This document shows positions 1 through 4,838 of a stretch of 5,199 nucleotides of DNA, in pieces (positions within the stretch are counted from its first letter, which is position 1; every line of letters begins with the position of its first letter). The DNA is from Pseudomonadota bacterium (lineage in GTDB: Bacteria; Pseudomonadota; Gammaproteobacteria; Steroidobacterales; Woeseiaceae): assembly GCA_022567775.1 (NCBI GenBank), contig JADFGH010000190.1, forward strand, positions 1 through 5,199, read 5' to 3'. Position numbers and translations under genes: made by a program. The notes under the pieces were generated by a model that ran no database searches, had not been told where the DNA came from, and worked only from the letters and a program-made list of their open reading frames with translations.

Positions 1-308
1 CCGAGGAAATCCAGACGGCTTATGAGGAAGGCTACACGAGGCCGGTCCTGTTGCACGATGGCAGCAAAATTGTCTTCCGCAAGGTCAACAGGGACTATGA
101 TCCAACCAGCCGGGCCGCAGCATTTTCTTTCCTGCGTGACAGCGTTAACGCAGGGGAAATCATAACCGGACTCTTATATATAGATGAAGAAACCGGCGAC
201 ATGCATGATCTTTCGGGAAGCGTCGAGCAACCGTTGTCGCAGATCCCATACCAGGAACTGAACCCTGGCAACGACCAACTGGCGAAACTCATGGACCGGT
301 ACCACTAG
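1..308 (+). CDS. korB: 2-oxoglutarate:ferredoxin oxidoreductase beta subunit, C-terminal fragment
   Basis: This is the last 101 codons of a gene that enters from the left edge; the first full codon is at position 3 and the stop is TAG at 306-308. KorB/PorB-type beta subunits bind thiamine diphosphate and, with the alpha subunit, oxidatively decarboxylate a 2-oxoacid to the acyl-CoA while reducing ferredoxin in the cytoplasm. The visible tail carries the family's C-terminal signature: PVLLHDGSKI, then NRDYDPTSRAAA, then GEIITGLLYID, then the EQPLS...LNPGNDQL ending. The DYDP..R and TGLLYI blocks are what I recognise as typical of the 2-oxoglutarate-type enzymes. The catalytic and cofactor-binding N-terminal part is outside the window. 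A TTG at 51 could be read as a start, but the frame is open and family-like upstream of it, so this is a truncated view and not a small gene. The alpha subunit (korA) would be expected just upstream. Substrate choice (2-oxoglutarate against pyruvate) is inferred. Confidence 0.78.
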   Translation, partial: EEIQTAYEEGYTRPVLLHDGSKIVFRKVNRDYDPTSRAAAFSFLRDSVNAGEIITGLLYIDEETGDMHDLSGSVEQPLSQIPYQELNPGNDQLAKLMDRYH

Positions 309-375
309 CAGGAGCGGCGTTTTGTACAGGGATGTGTAAGCAGCGACCTCGCCGCGATCCAATCAACATAAAAAC

Positions 376-381
376 AAAGGG
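376..381 (+). promoter_or_regulatory. Shine-Dalgarno site for the SDR gene
   Basis: AAAGGG lies 8 bases before the ATG at 390. It supports that start, which also places the twin-arginine motif right at the N-terminus. The 81-base gap after the korB-like stop has no convincing promoter that I can see, so read-through from upstream is possible. Confidence 0.5.
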
Positions 382-389
382 TCCCCGGA

Positions 390-1514
390 ATGAATAACGA
401 CAGAAGACGATTTTTGAAAACAAGCCTTCTTGGCGGCGCCGTGGTTGCTGCAGGATGCACACCCGGTGCCGACAGGCAACAGGAAGTAGACTCCGAGCCA
501 TCCGCTCCACTGAAAATTCTGATCCTGGGTGGCACCGGCTTCATAGGACCGCACATGGTTCGCGAAGCACTGCGCCGCGGTCATGAAGTCAGCCTGTTTA
601 ATCGCGGCCGGACAAACAACGAGCTGTTTCCCGACCTGGAATTGCTGGTCGGCGATCGCAACAGCGGTTTGCAGGCGCTGGAGGGCGGCAAGTGGGACGC
701 CGTTGTCGACAATTCAGGTTATGTGCCGCGACAGGTCGAAGATTCGGCACGGCTGCTCGCGTCAGCGGTGTCTCATTATCTGTATATCTCCACCATTTCG
801 GTTTATGCCGTTTCTCCTGTGCCGATCACTGAAGAGTCGCCACTGGCGACAATGGAGGATGAGACTGTCGAGGAAGTCACCGGTGAATCCTATGGCCCGA
901 TGAAGGCGCTCTGCGAGCAACGCGTGATGGCGCAGGTTGGCGCCGATCGAACGACCGTTCTTCGTCCGACCTATATCTGCGGTCCGGGAGACCGAACTGA
1001 CCGGTATACATACTGGCCCGTCCGCACGATGCGCGGCGGCGAAATGCTGTGGCCCGGAACGCCGGAAGACGATATTCAGATGATCGATGTCCGCGATCTT
1101 GCGAATTTCACGGTTGATTGCCTGGAAACCAAAATCTTCGGAACATTCAATACAGTGACTCCGATGAGATCATTCAAGATGGGCGATTTGCTGGAAGATT
1201 CACTGGCTGTTACTGACGCCGATATGACGCCAGTCTGGGTCGACAAGGATTTCATCTCGGAGAACGAAGTTGCAGAGGGCGGTGGCCTGCCGATATGGGA
1301 ACATCCGGATGGAGAGTTTGCGGCACTTTCATATGTTGACGGAAGCCGCGCGGCGGCTGCCGGGCTGAAGAATCGTCCGACCCGAGAAACCGCTCGCGAT
1401 ACGATTAGCTGGTGGAAGACCTTACCGGCTGATCGTACCGATAAGCTGCGAGCCGGTCTGGGCGCCGACAAGGAAGCGGACTTGCTTCGGCGCTGGCACC
1501 AGCAGAACGCGTAA
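390..1514 (+). CDS. Tat-exported SDR-family NAD(P)-dependent epimerase/dehydratase-like protein
   Basis: This is a complete 374-aa protein. Residues 4-10 (DRRRFLK) form a twin-arginine motif, followed by a hydrophobic stretch (11-21) and AAGC with Cys23. It is therefore probably exported folded through the Tat system and may be lipidated; the -3 residue Ala is weak for a lipobox. The mature part starts with a Rossmann fold at residues 42-53, with the nucleotide-binding GGTGFIG at 47-53. NRGR at 71-74 is placed to contact the cofactor ribose or its phosphate. The active-site set of extended SDRs is present: Ser/Thr in ISTIS (133-137) and Y168-x-x-x-K172. LRPTYICGPGD (191-201) and QMIDVRDLA (230-238) are further family blocks. 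The C-terminal WWKTLP...LLRRWH tail matches the twin-arginine 'NAD-dependent epimerase/dehydratase' group as I remember it. The substrate is unknown, with a sugar or related carbonyl compound plausible. The gene stands alone; 233 bp separate it from the next unit. Confidence 0.85.
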   Translation: MNNDRRRFLKTSLLGGAVVAAGCTPGADRQQEVDSEPSAPLKILILGGTGFIGPHMVREALRRGHEVSLFNRGRTNNELFPDLELLVGDRNSGLQALEGGKWDAVVDNSGYVPRQVEDSARLLASAVSHYLYISTISVYAVSPVPITEESPLATMEDETVEEVTGESYGPMKALCEQRVMAQVGADRTTVLRPTYICGPGDRTDRYTYWPVRTMRGGEMLWPGTPEDDIQMIDVRDLANFTVDCLETKIFGTFNTVTPMRSFKMGDLLEDSLAVTDADMTPVWVDKDFISENEVAEGGGLPIWEHPDGEFAALSYVDGSRAAAAGLKNRPTRETARDTISWWKTLPADRTDKLRAGLGADKEADLLRRWHQQNA

Positions 1515-1533
1515 CCGCGAATAATTTTGGGGC

Positions 1534-1551
1534 CGCCCGCATGCACGGGCG
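1534..1551 (+). terminator. Possible hairpin terminator after the SDR gene, without a T-run
   Basis: CGCCCG (1534-1539) pairs perfectly with CGGGCG (1546-1551) around a six-base loop, starting 19 bases after the SDR stop. The position and GC-rich stem fit a transcript 3' end. No U-tract follows directly (the next bases are TGTAGGAAATTTT), so it is at best a weak intrinsic terminator or a 3'-end-stabilising stem. Confidence 0.35.
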
Positions 1552-1712
1552 TGTAGGAAATTTTGAGCCAATTATTGGTCAGGATTGGTGAAAACGCATA
1601 CAGTTTCACGCGTCAGATTGTAACAAATTGATTATTAAGGTAATTACGATCTGAAAAAGGTCGGGATCACTGCATCCAAAGCCTAAGCGAGGCGCATCTG
1701 AATGATGAAAAG

Positions 1713-1723
1713 CAGCTAAGCTG
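1713..1723. repeat. Palindrome CAGCT-A-AGCTG, possible operator
   Basis: This perfect 5+1+5 inverted repeat ends directly against TATAGA (1724-1729), about 25 bases before the ATG of the membrane-protein gene. Such placement would suit a repressor site over a promoter, but an 11-bp palindrome can also arise by chance and no second copy was noticed in the window. Confidence 0.25.
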
Positions 1724-1737
1724 TATAGACAAATATT

Positions 1738-1741
1738 GGAG
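1738..1741 (+). promoter_or_regulatory. Shine-Dalgarno GGAG that fixes the start at ATG 1748
   Basis: GGAG lies 6 bases before ATG 1748. The only longer in-frame option is TTG at 1736, which would put the start codon inside this ribosome-binding site and leave it without one of its own. The ATG is therefore preferred. Confidence 0.6.
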
Positions 1742-1747
1742 TTAGTA

Positions 1748-2110
1748 ATGGACGAAGAACTATTTATACCCATCGTGATGTTTATTTGCATCGCGGTCGT
1801 TTTCAGTCTCTGGTTTTACTTCAGATACAAGGCTCGCTTAGCAACCCAGCAGACGTTCCGGCTGGCGCTGGAGAAGGGCAGTGAGCTGAGTCCGGAATTT
1901 ATCAGGCAGCTTGGTGAGCCCGAGCCCAGCAAAGACAAGGACCTGAGACGGGGCCTGATCTGGCTGGCACTTGGATTGGCGCTGGCGGTTTTGGCCGTCG
2001 GAATTGGCGAACCGGAGGCGACCGGGAAAATCCTGGGCAGCGCTGCGTTCCCGGGTTTAGTCGGCGCAGCATACTTGATTATGTGGCGATATGGGGCGCG
2101 GAAAGAATAA
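1748..2110 (+). CDS. Small three-helix inner-membrane protein, DUF6249-like
   Basis: This 120-aa protein starts at ATG 1748. It has a predicted membrane helix at residues 6-25, a basic juxtamembrane segment (FRYKARLATQQTFRLALEKG, 25-44), a short cytoplasmic-looking charged region with ELSPEFIRQLGEPEPSKDKDLRRG (46-69), then two more hydrophobic helices (69-86 and 93-113) and a short basic end. The layout of one helix, an RYKAR..QQT.R.ALEKG..L.PE motif, DLRRG and a two-helix hairpin is what I associate with DUF6249 membrane proteins, often found beside ECF sigma genes. The biochemical role is unknown. Its 3' end overlaps the sigma gene by 28 bp, so the two must be co-transcribed. Inference: it may sense or relay a membrane signal to the sigma factor, or simply be regulated with it. 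The family assignment comes from memory of the motif and was not searched. Confidence 0.72.
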   Translation: MDEELFIPIVMFICIAVVFSLWFYFRYKARLATQQTFRLALEKGSELSPEFIRQLGEPEPSKDKDLRRGLIWLALGLALAVLAVGIGEPEATGKILGSAAFPGLVGAAYLIMWRYGARKE

Positions 2111-2685
2111 TCGCGATCAGTGAAAAATCGGGGGCACCAGGGATCGGCGATCATGAACTTGTCGCACAGGTGTTGGCGCAACAGGATTCGGCCGCATTCG
2201 GCGAGCTGGTCCGGCGCCATCAGTCCCAGGTCCGGAATTTCCTGCGCAAGCTTACGCGTGATTATGTTCTCGCCGATGACCTTGCGCAGGATGCATTCCT
2301 GCATGCCTGGGACAAGCTACACACCTACCGCGGACATGGAACATTCATTGGGTGGTTGCTGAAAGTTGCTTACACGACTTTCCTGCAATCGAAAAGAAAG
2401 TCATCTCGATACGGCGAAATACTTGAGGAAATGGGACACGACGCAGAGGCGCGCGGCGGCCAGCAGATGCAGCAATCAGAGGACATTTCAAACCTCGATA
2501 AATTCCTTGCAGTCTTGACGGAGGAAGAACGAGCGGTGATGATTCTCTCTTATGCCTGCGGGCTGTCGCACAGGGAAATCGGCGACGCCGCGAACATGCC
2601 GATTGGAACCGTCAAGTCGGTTATCTTTCGCAGCAAGGAAAAAATCAGGGAAAGTTTTGACATCGAAGATCATAAATATGGCTGA
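2083..2685 (+). CDS. ECF-type RNA polymerase sigma factor (sigma-70 family)
   Basis: This cytoplasmic 200-aa protein directs RNA polymerase to a set of promoters. Region 2 spans about residues 38-106 (AAFGELVRRHQ..., then the core-binding DDLAQDAFLHAWDKL at 65-79, then FIGWLLKVAYTTFLQSKRK for -10 recognition). A variable linker (107-137) leads to region 4 at about 138-191: LAVLTEEERAVMILSYACGLSHREIGD with helix-turn-helix residues 161-190 (MPIGTVKSVIFRSKEKIRE). The size and two-domain layout are normal for the family. GTG 2083 is the only standard start that keeps the conserved DHELVAQVLA block, but it has no ribosome-binding site and lies inside the preceding gene, so translation probably depends on coupling. 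ATC at 2110 or 2116, behind GCGGAAAG, is a possible rare alternative. The gene product ends 8 bp inside the next gene. The target promoters cannot be read from the window. Confidence 0.92.
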   Translation: MAIWGAERIIAISEKSGAPGIGDHELVAQVLAQQDSAAFGELVRRHQSQVRNFLRKLTRDYVLADDLAQDAFLHAWDKLHTYRGHGTFIGWLLKVAYTTFLQSKRKSSRYGEILEEMGHDAEARGGQQMQQSEDISNLDKFLAVLTEEERAVMILSYACGLSHREIGDAANMPIGTVKSVIFRSKEKIRESFDIEDHKYG

Positions 2686-3025
2686 GCGACTAAAGGATGA
2701 TGCAGACCTGAAGCTCGAAGCGTTGTTCAGGTCCGAGCCTGTGCGGGATGATGGATTTTCTGCCAGGGTATTGGTGCGTGTCCGGCGACAGATGTGGGTG
2801 CGGCGCTTGTCTTTGCCAATAGCAATTGCAATTGGCGCAGTATTCGCTGTGAAACCGCTTGCTCAGCTCGCAGACTCTATTCCGAAGATTGTGGGCATCG
2901 TTCCGCAAGGCCTGGCGAACATCATTGATTTGCCACTGGACGGGATGTTGCAGGGAACCATCATCATTCCTGGCATCATGTTGCTTGCCGCGATGTTGAT
3001 GATCGGGCGAATGCTGGAAGAATAA
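2678..3025 (+). CDS. Small two-helix membrane protein, candidate anti-sigma factor
   Basis: This 115-aa protein starts at ATG 2678. The start overlaps the end of the sigma gene by 8 bp (ATGGCTGA), a classic translational-coupling layout; a weak GAAG lies 9 bases upstream. The charged cytoplasmic-looking N-terminus (residues 1-43) includes DDGFSARVLVRVRRQ (24-38). A hydrophobic helix (44-62), a short loop, and a second helix (about 92-110) ending RMLEE follow. The DDGFS..V...VRR segment before a membrane helix resembles the N-terminus of small proteins encoded after ECF sigma genes. I see no HxxxCxxC zinc motif; in fact the protein has no cysteine. The anti-sigma role is inferred from position and topology only. 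It could instead be a membrane protein co-expressed for another reason. The frame is open upstream to 2552, but that part lies within the sigma coding region and is a shadow. Confidence 0.72.
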   Translation: MAERLKDDADLKLEALFRSEPVRDDGFSARVLVRVRRQMWVRRLSLPIAIAIGAVFAVKPLAQLADSIPKIVGIVPQGLANIIDLPLDGMLQGTIIIPGIMLLAAMLMIGRMLEE

Positions 3026-3027
3026 GG

Positions 3028-3044
3028 CGCGCTCGCTGAGCGCG
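3028..3044 (+). terminator. Strong hairpin after the sigma unit, possible terminator without T-run
   Basis: CGCGCTC (3028-3034) pairs perfectly with GAGCGCG (3038-3044) around a GCT loop, starting 3 bases after the TAA of the preceding gene. The 7-bp GC-rich stem is the most stable hairpin I see in the window. No T-run follows (GATTACAATC), so a Rho-independent stop is doubtful; it may protect or attenuate the transcript. Confidence 0.35.
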
Positions 3045-3047
3045 GAT

Positions 3048-3053
3048 TACAAT
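3048..3053 (+). promoter_or_regulatory. Isolated -10-like hexamer TACAAT
   Basis: TACAAT differs from the sigma-70 consensus by one base and lies just after the hairpin that follows the sigma unit, ahead of the small membrane gene and the PLP enzyme. No -35-like hexamer is found 16-18 bases upstream, where the hairpin sits, so it is only a candidate promoter for the 3129-4690 pair. Confidence 0.2.
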
Positions 3054-3092
3054 CTCGCGACGGCTGCGAGCAAGACCGGTGCGAGTACCGGT
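3054..3092. repeat. Repeated GCGAG/ACCGGT units with two small hairpins
   Basis: CTCGC (3054-3058) can pair with GCGAG (3066-3070). The unit GCGAG-CAAG-ACCGGT (3066-3080) is followed by GCGAG-T-ACCGGT (3081-3092), and the two ACCGGT copies (3075-3080, 3087-3092), each self-complementary, can also pair. This makes a compact structured leader between two genes. Its purpose is unknown, and part of it may be coding if the next protein starts further upstream. Confidence 0.35.
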
Positions 3093-3128
3093 AAGTCCAC
3101 ACCGGACAAATTACCCTTACATGATCTG

Positions 3129-3383
3129 GTGATCCATAAATGGTCCCTGGTCATTGTTTCGATCTCCGTGCTCGTATACATTGCGATGATGAACTTGCGT
3201 CATCAGGTTGAGGAGTTGTTGCCGAACTGGGAGCGGTGGTATCCGAGTTTGTTCGACGCAGCAAGTGATCTCGGCCTGATCAGGGCAGAAGTCTGCGATC
3301 CCGGCTCCCTGCTCCTCACCCGACGCCATGCGAAGATCCGCCAACGCGCAGAAGAGGCGCATCGTCAAAAATGGGGTGGGTAG
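3129..3383 (+). CDS. Small membrane-anchored protein of unknown function
   Basis: This is an 84-aa protein if it starts at GTG 3129. I do not recognise the family. The N-terminus is one hydrophobic helix (about residues 5-20, WSLVIVSISVLVYIAM). A soluble tail follows with RHQVEELLPNWERWYPSLFDAASDLGLI and a basic C-terminus (RRHAKIRQRAEEAHRQKWGG), so it is probably a single-pass inner-membrane protein with a charged tail. GTG 3129 has no visible ribosome-binding site. The same frame stays open back to a TGA at 3000, and its upstream translation looks protein-like (DYNLATAASKTG, then TPDKLPLHDLV), but the only near-start codon there is CTG 3036. The 26-base spacing to the PLP enzyme gene suggests a shared transcript. 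The opposite-strand frame (3117-3410) is less plausible because it lacks hydrophobic or domain-like features and opposes all neighbours. Confidence 0.5.
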   Translation: MIHKWSLVIVSISVLVYIAMMNLRHQVEELLPNWERWYPSLFDAASDLGLIRAEVCDPGSLLLTRRHAKIRQRAEEAHRQKWGG

Positions 3384-3409
3384 GTGCGCGAATACGCGGG
3401 TAAAATCCA

Positions 3410-4690
3410 TTGACGTTTGACCTCGAAACTATCCGCGCCCAGTTTCCCTCGCTTTCGATCATCGATGGCGAATCGCCGCGGATCTATTTTGACAATCCCG
3501 GCGGCACCCAGGTGTCACAGATGGTCGTCGACAGAATGAGCGACTGCCTGATCCAGTCAAACGCGAACATTCAGGGATACTTTCGTACCTCGCAAATGGT
3601 CGATGGGATAATCGAGGGCGCGCACGAGGCGATGGCCGACCTTCTCAATGCGCAGTCAGGCGATGAGATTGTGTTCGGACAGAACATGACGACGCTGACG
3701 CTGCACATCTCGAGATCGATCGGACGTTGCTTTAAACCGGGTGACGAAATCATCCTCTCTTGCATGGATCACGATGCAAACGTCGCGCCCTGGCTTCTGC
3801 TGGCCCGGGACCTTGGCCTTGAGGTCCGATGGATGCCGTTCAATACCGAGACCTTCGAGTTTGATCTCGACAAGCTCGATGCCCTCCTGACGGACAGGAC
3901 GAAACTGGTTTGTGTTGCTGGCGCCAGTAATCTGACAGGCACGATCAACGACATAAAAGCGATCAGTGCAAGGGCGCACGACGCCGGGGCGTGGACCTAC
4001 ATCGATGCCGTGCAGTCGGTGCCTCATGTATCTACCGATGTGCAGGACCTTGGCTGCGATTTCCTCGTTTGCTCCGCGTACAAATTCTTCGGACCGCATC
4101 AGGGCATGCTTTGGGGCAGGCGTGAACTGCTGGAAATGCTCGAGCCGTACAAGGTACGGCCCGCGTCAGAAAAGATACCGGCCTGCTTTGAAACCGGCAC
4201 CCAGAATCATGAAGGCATGGCCGGCACTACGGCAGCAGTCGACTATTTCGCCTGGATCGGTGAGTCGATGGCCGCCCGGTATCAGGAGCAGAACAGCCAC
4301 TTCGAGGGCCGGCGCAAATACGTGCACGCGGCCATGGATTGCCTGTTCGCGTATGAGCGGGATATTGCGGCGCACCTTATTAACGGTTTGCAGCAATTGC
4401 CCGGCGTGCGAATTCAGGGCATTACAGCGGCCGATGCGATGGACCGCCGGGTGCCCACCGTGTCATTTACCGTCGATGGCGTCGCATCTGACTCAATTGC
4501 CAGAGCATTGGCGGCGCAGAACATATTTGTCTGGAGCGGCCACTACTACGCGATTGAAGTCGCGAAATCGCTGGGCATCTACGATTCAGGCGCAGTCCGC
4601 ATCGGACCGGTGCATTACAATTCGGTCGCCGAAATCGACCAGCTCCTTAACGCGCTGGACAGCATCCTGCGGCGTGCAAACGTAGCGTAA
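3410..4690 (+). CDS. Class V aminotransferase-fold PLP enzyme, VC1184-type cysteine desulfurase-like protein
   Basis: This is a complete 426-aa cytoplasmic PLP enzyme of the NifS/SufS superfamily. FDNPGGTQV (27-35) opens the fold. MDHDANVAPW (119-128) corresponds to the SufS HHANxxPW segment that stacks on PLP. SNLTGTIND (173-181) precedes IDAVQSVPH (198-206), with Asp199 and Gln202 as cofactor contacts. SAYKFFGPHQG (222-232) carries the Schiff-base Lys225. ETGTQNHEG (261-269) and VRIGPVHYNSVAEID (396-410), with the substrate-carboxylate Arg397, complete the site. The overall pattern matches the TIGR01976/VC1184 subfamily as I remember it. Where SufS has its persulfide Cys (TGHHCA), this protein has SGHYYA (376-381), so Tyr380 replaces it and cysteine desulfurase activity is doubtful; another beta- or gamma-elimination or epimerase-like reaction is possible. 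The start is TTG 3410, because an in-frame TAA at 3401 excludes anything upstream and the next Met (38) would remove the conserved FDNPGG. Confidence 0.9.
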   Translation: MTFDLETIRAQFPSLSIIDGESPRIYFDNPGGTQVSQMVVDRMSDCLIQSNANIQGYFRTSQMVDGIIEGAHEAMADLLNAQSGDEIVFGQNMTTLTLHISRSIGRCFKPGDEIILSCMDHDANVAPWLLLARDLGLEVRWMPFNTETFEFDLDKLDALLTDRTKLVCVAGASNLTGTINDIKAISARAHDAGAWTYIDAVQSVPHVSTDVQDLGCDFLVCSAYKFFGPHQGMLWGRRELLEMLEPYKVRPASEKIPACFETGTQNHEGMAGTTAAVDYFAWIGESMAARYQEQNSHFEGRRKYVHAAMDCLFAYERDIAAHLINGLQQLPGVRIQGITAADAMDRRVPTVSFTVDGVASDSIARALAAQNIFVWSGHYYAIEVAKSLGIYDSGAVRIGPVHYNSVAEIDQLLNALDSILRRANVA

Positions 4691-4696
4691 TGTCAA

Positions 4697-4711
4697 ACTG
4701 CCGCCGGCAGT
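4697..4711 (+). terminator. Possible short hairpin terminator after the PLP enzyme gene
   Basis: ACTGCC (4697-4702) pairs with GGCAGT (4706-4711) around GCC, beginning 6 bases after the TAA. The stem is short and no T-run follows, so intrinsic termination is uncertain. Confidence 0.3.
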
Positions 4712-4779
4712 CACAGCGCCCGATACTATCTTCGAGTGGCCCGGCAATTGCTGCGGCATCTACTAATACTGTCATTATG

Positions 4780-4815
4780 GCGCCGTCGCAGGCGCACTAT
4801 TGTTGCCAAAACAAT
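4780..4815. repeat. Two adjacent inverted repeats before the secreted-protein gene
   Basis: GCGCC (4780-4784) pairs with GGCGC (4791-4795), and ATTGTT (4799-4804) pairs perfectly with AACAAT (4810-4815) around GCCAA. They lie in the 148-base gap between the PLP enzyme and the secreted protein, 12 bases ahead of its ribosome-binding site. They could be a 5' leader structure or an operator; the gap contains no credible gene and no clear promoter pair. Confidence 0.3.
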
Positions 4816-4826
4816 CAATAATAATC

Positions 4827-4831
4827 AGGGG
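4827..4831 (+). promoter_or_regulatory. Shine-Dalgarno site AGGGG for the secreted-protein gene
   Basis: AGGGG lies 7 bases before ATG 4839 and supports that start, which also gives a textbook signal peptide. Confidence 0.55.
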
Positions 4832-4838
4832 TACGATT

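Larger units (their letters stand above)
1515..1747. other. Intergenic region upstream of the sigma-factor unit
   Basis: This stretch has no credible gene. It is visibly more AT-rich than its surroundings between about 1600 and 1740. It holds a GC-rich hairpin just after the SDR stop and three short perfect palindromes (1568-1578, 1640-1647, 1713-1723), and it must contain the promoter of the downstream three-gene unit unless that is transcribed through. TATAGA at 1724-1729 and TTGTAA at 1618-1623 resemble promoter hexamers, but neither has a well-spaced partner, so I do not place a promoter. Confidence 0.5.

Noticed and set aside
51..308. Independent 85-aa gene starting at TTG 51
   Set aside because: The frame continues open to the left edge with family-like residues, so this is the tail of a larger gene.
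1076..1609. Long minus-strand open frame (177 codons) antisense to the SDR gene
   Set aside because: The sense strand carries a full SDR with catalytic motifs; the antisense product is Ser/Arg/Pro-rich with no domain pattern, as expected of a shadow frame.
2552..2677. N-terminal extension of the 115-aa membrane protein to ATG 2552
   Set aside because: It would lie wholly within sigma region 4 in another frame; the residues are Arg/Ser-rich shadow sequence, and ATG 2678 gives a typical 8-bp coupled overlap.
3401..3406. TAAAAT as a -10 element for the PLP enzyme gene
   Set aside because: Transcription from it would begin at about 3413, after the TTG 3410 start, and no -35 partner is seen; a later start would delete the conserved FDNPGG block.
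3117..3410. Minus-strand 97-codon frame opposite the small membrane protein
   Set aside because: It has no hydrophobic segment or motif, all convincing neighbours are on the other strand, and the plus frame has a clear membrane helix.
3966..4685. 239-codon plus-strand frame inside the PLP enzyme gene
   Set aside because: It is the alternative frame of a clearly coding region; the product is Arg/Ser/Pro/Cys-rich with no recognisable motif.
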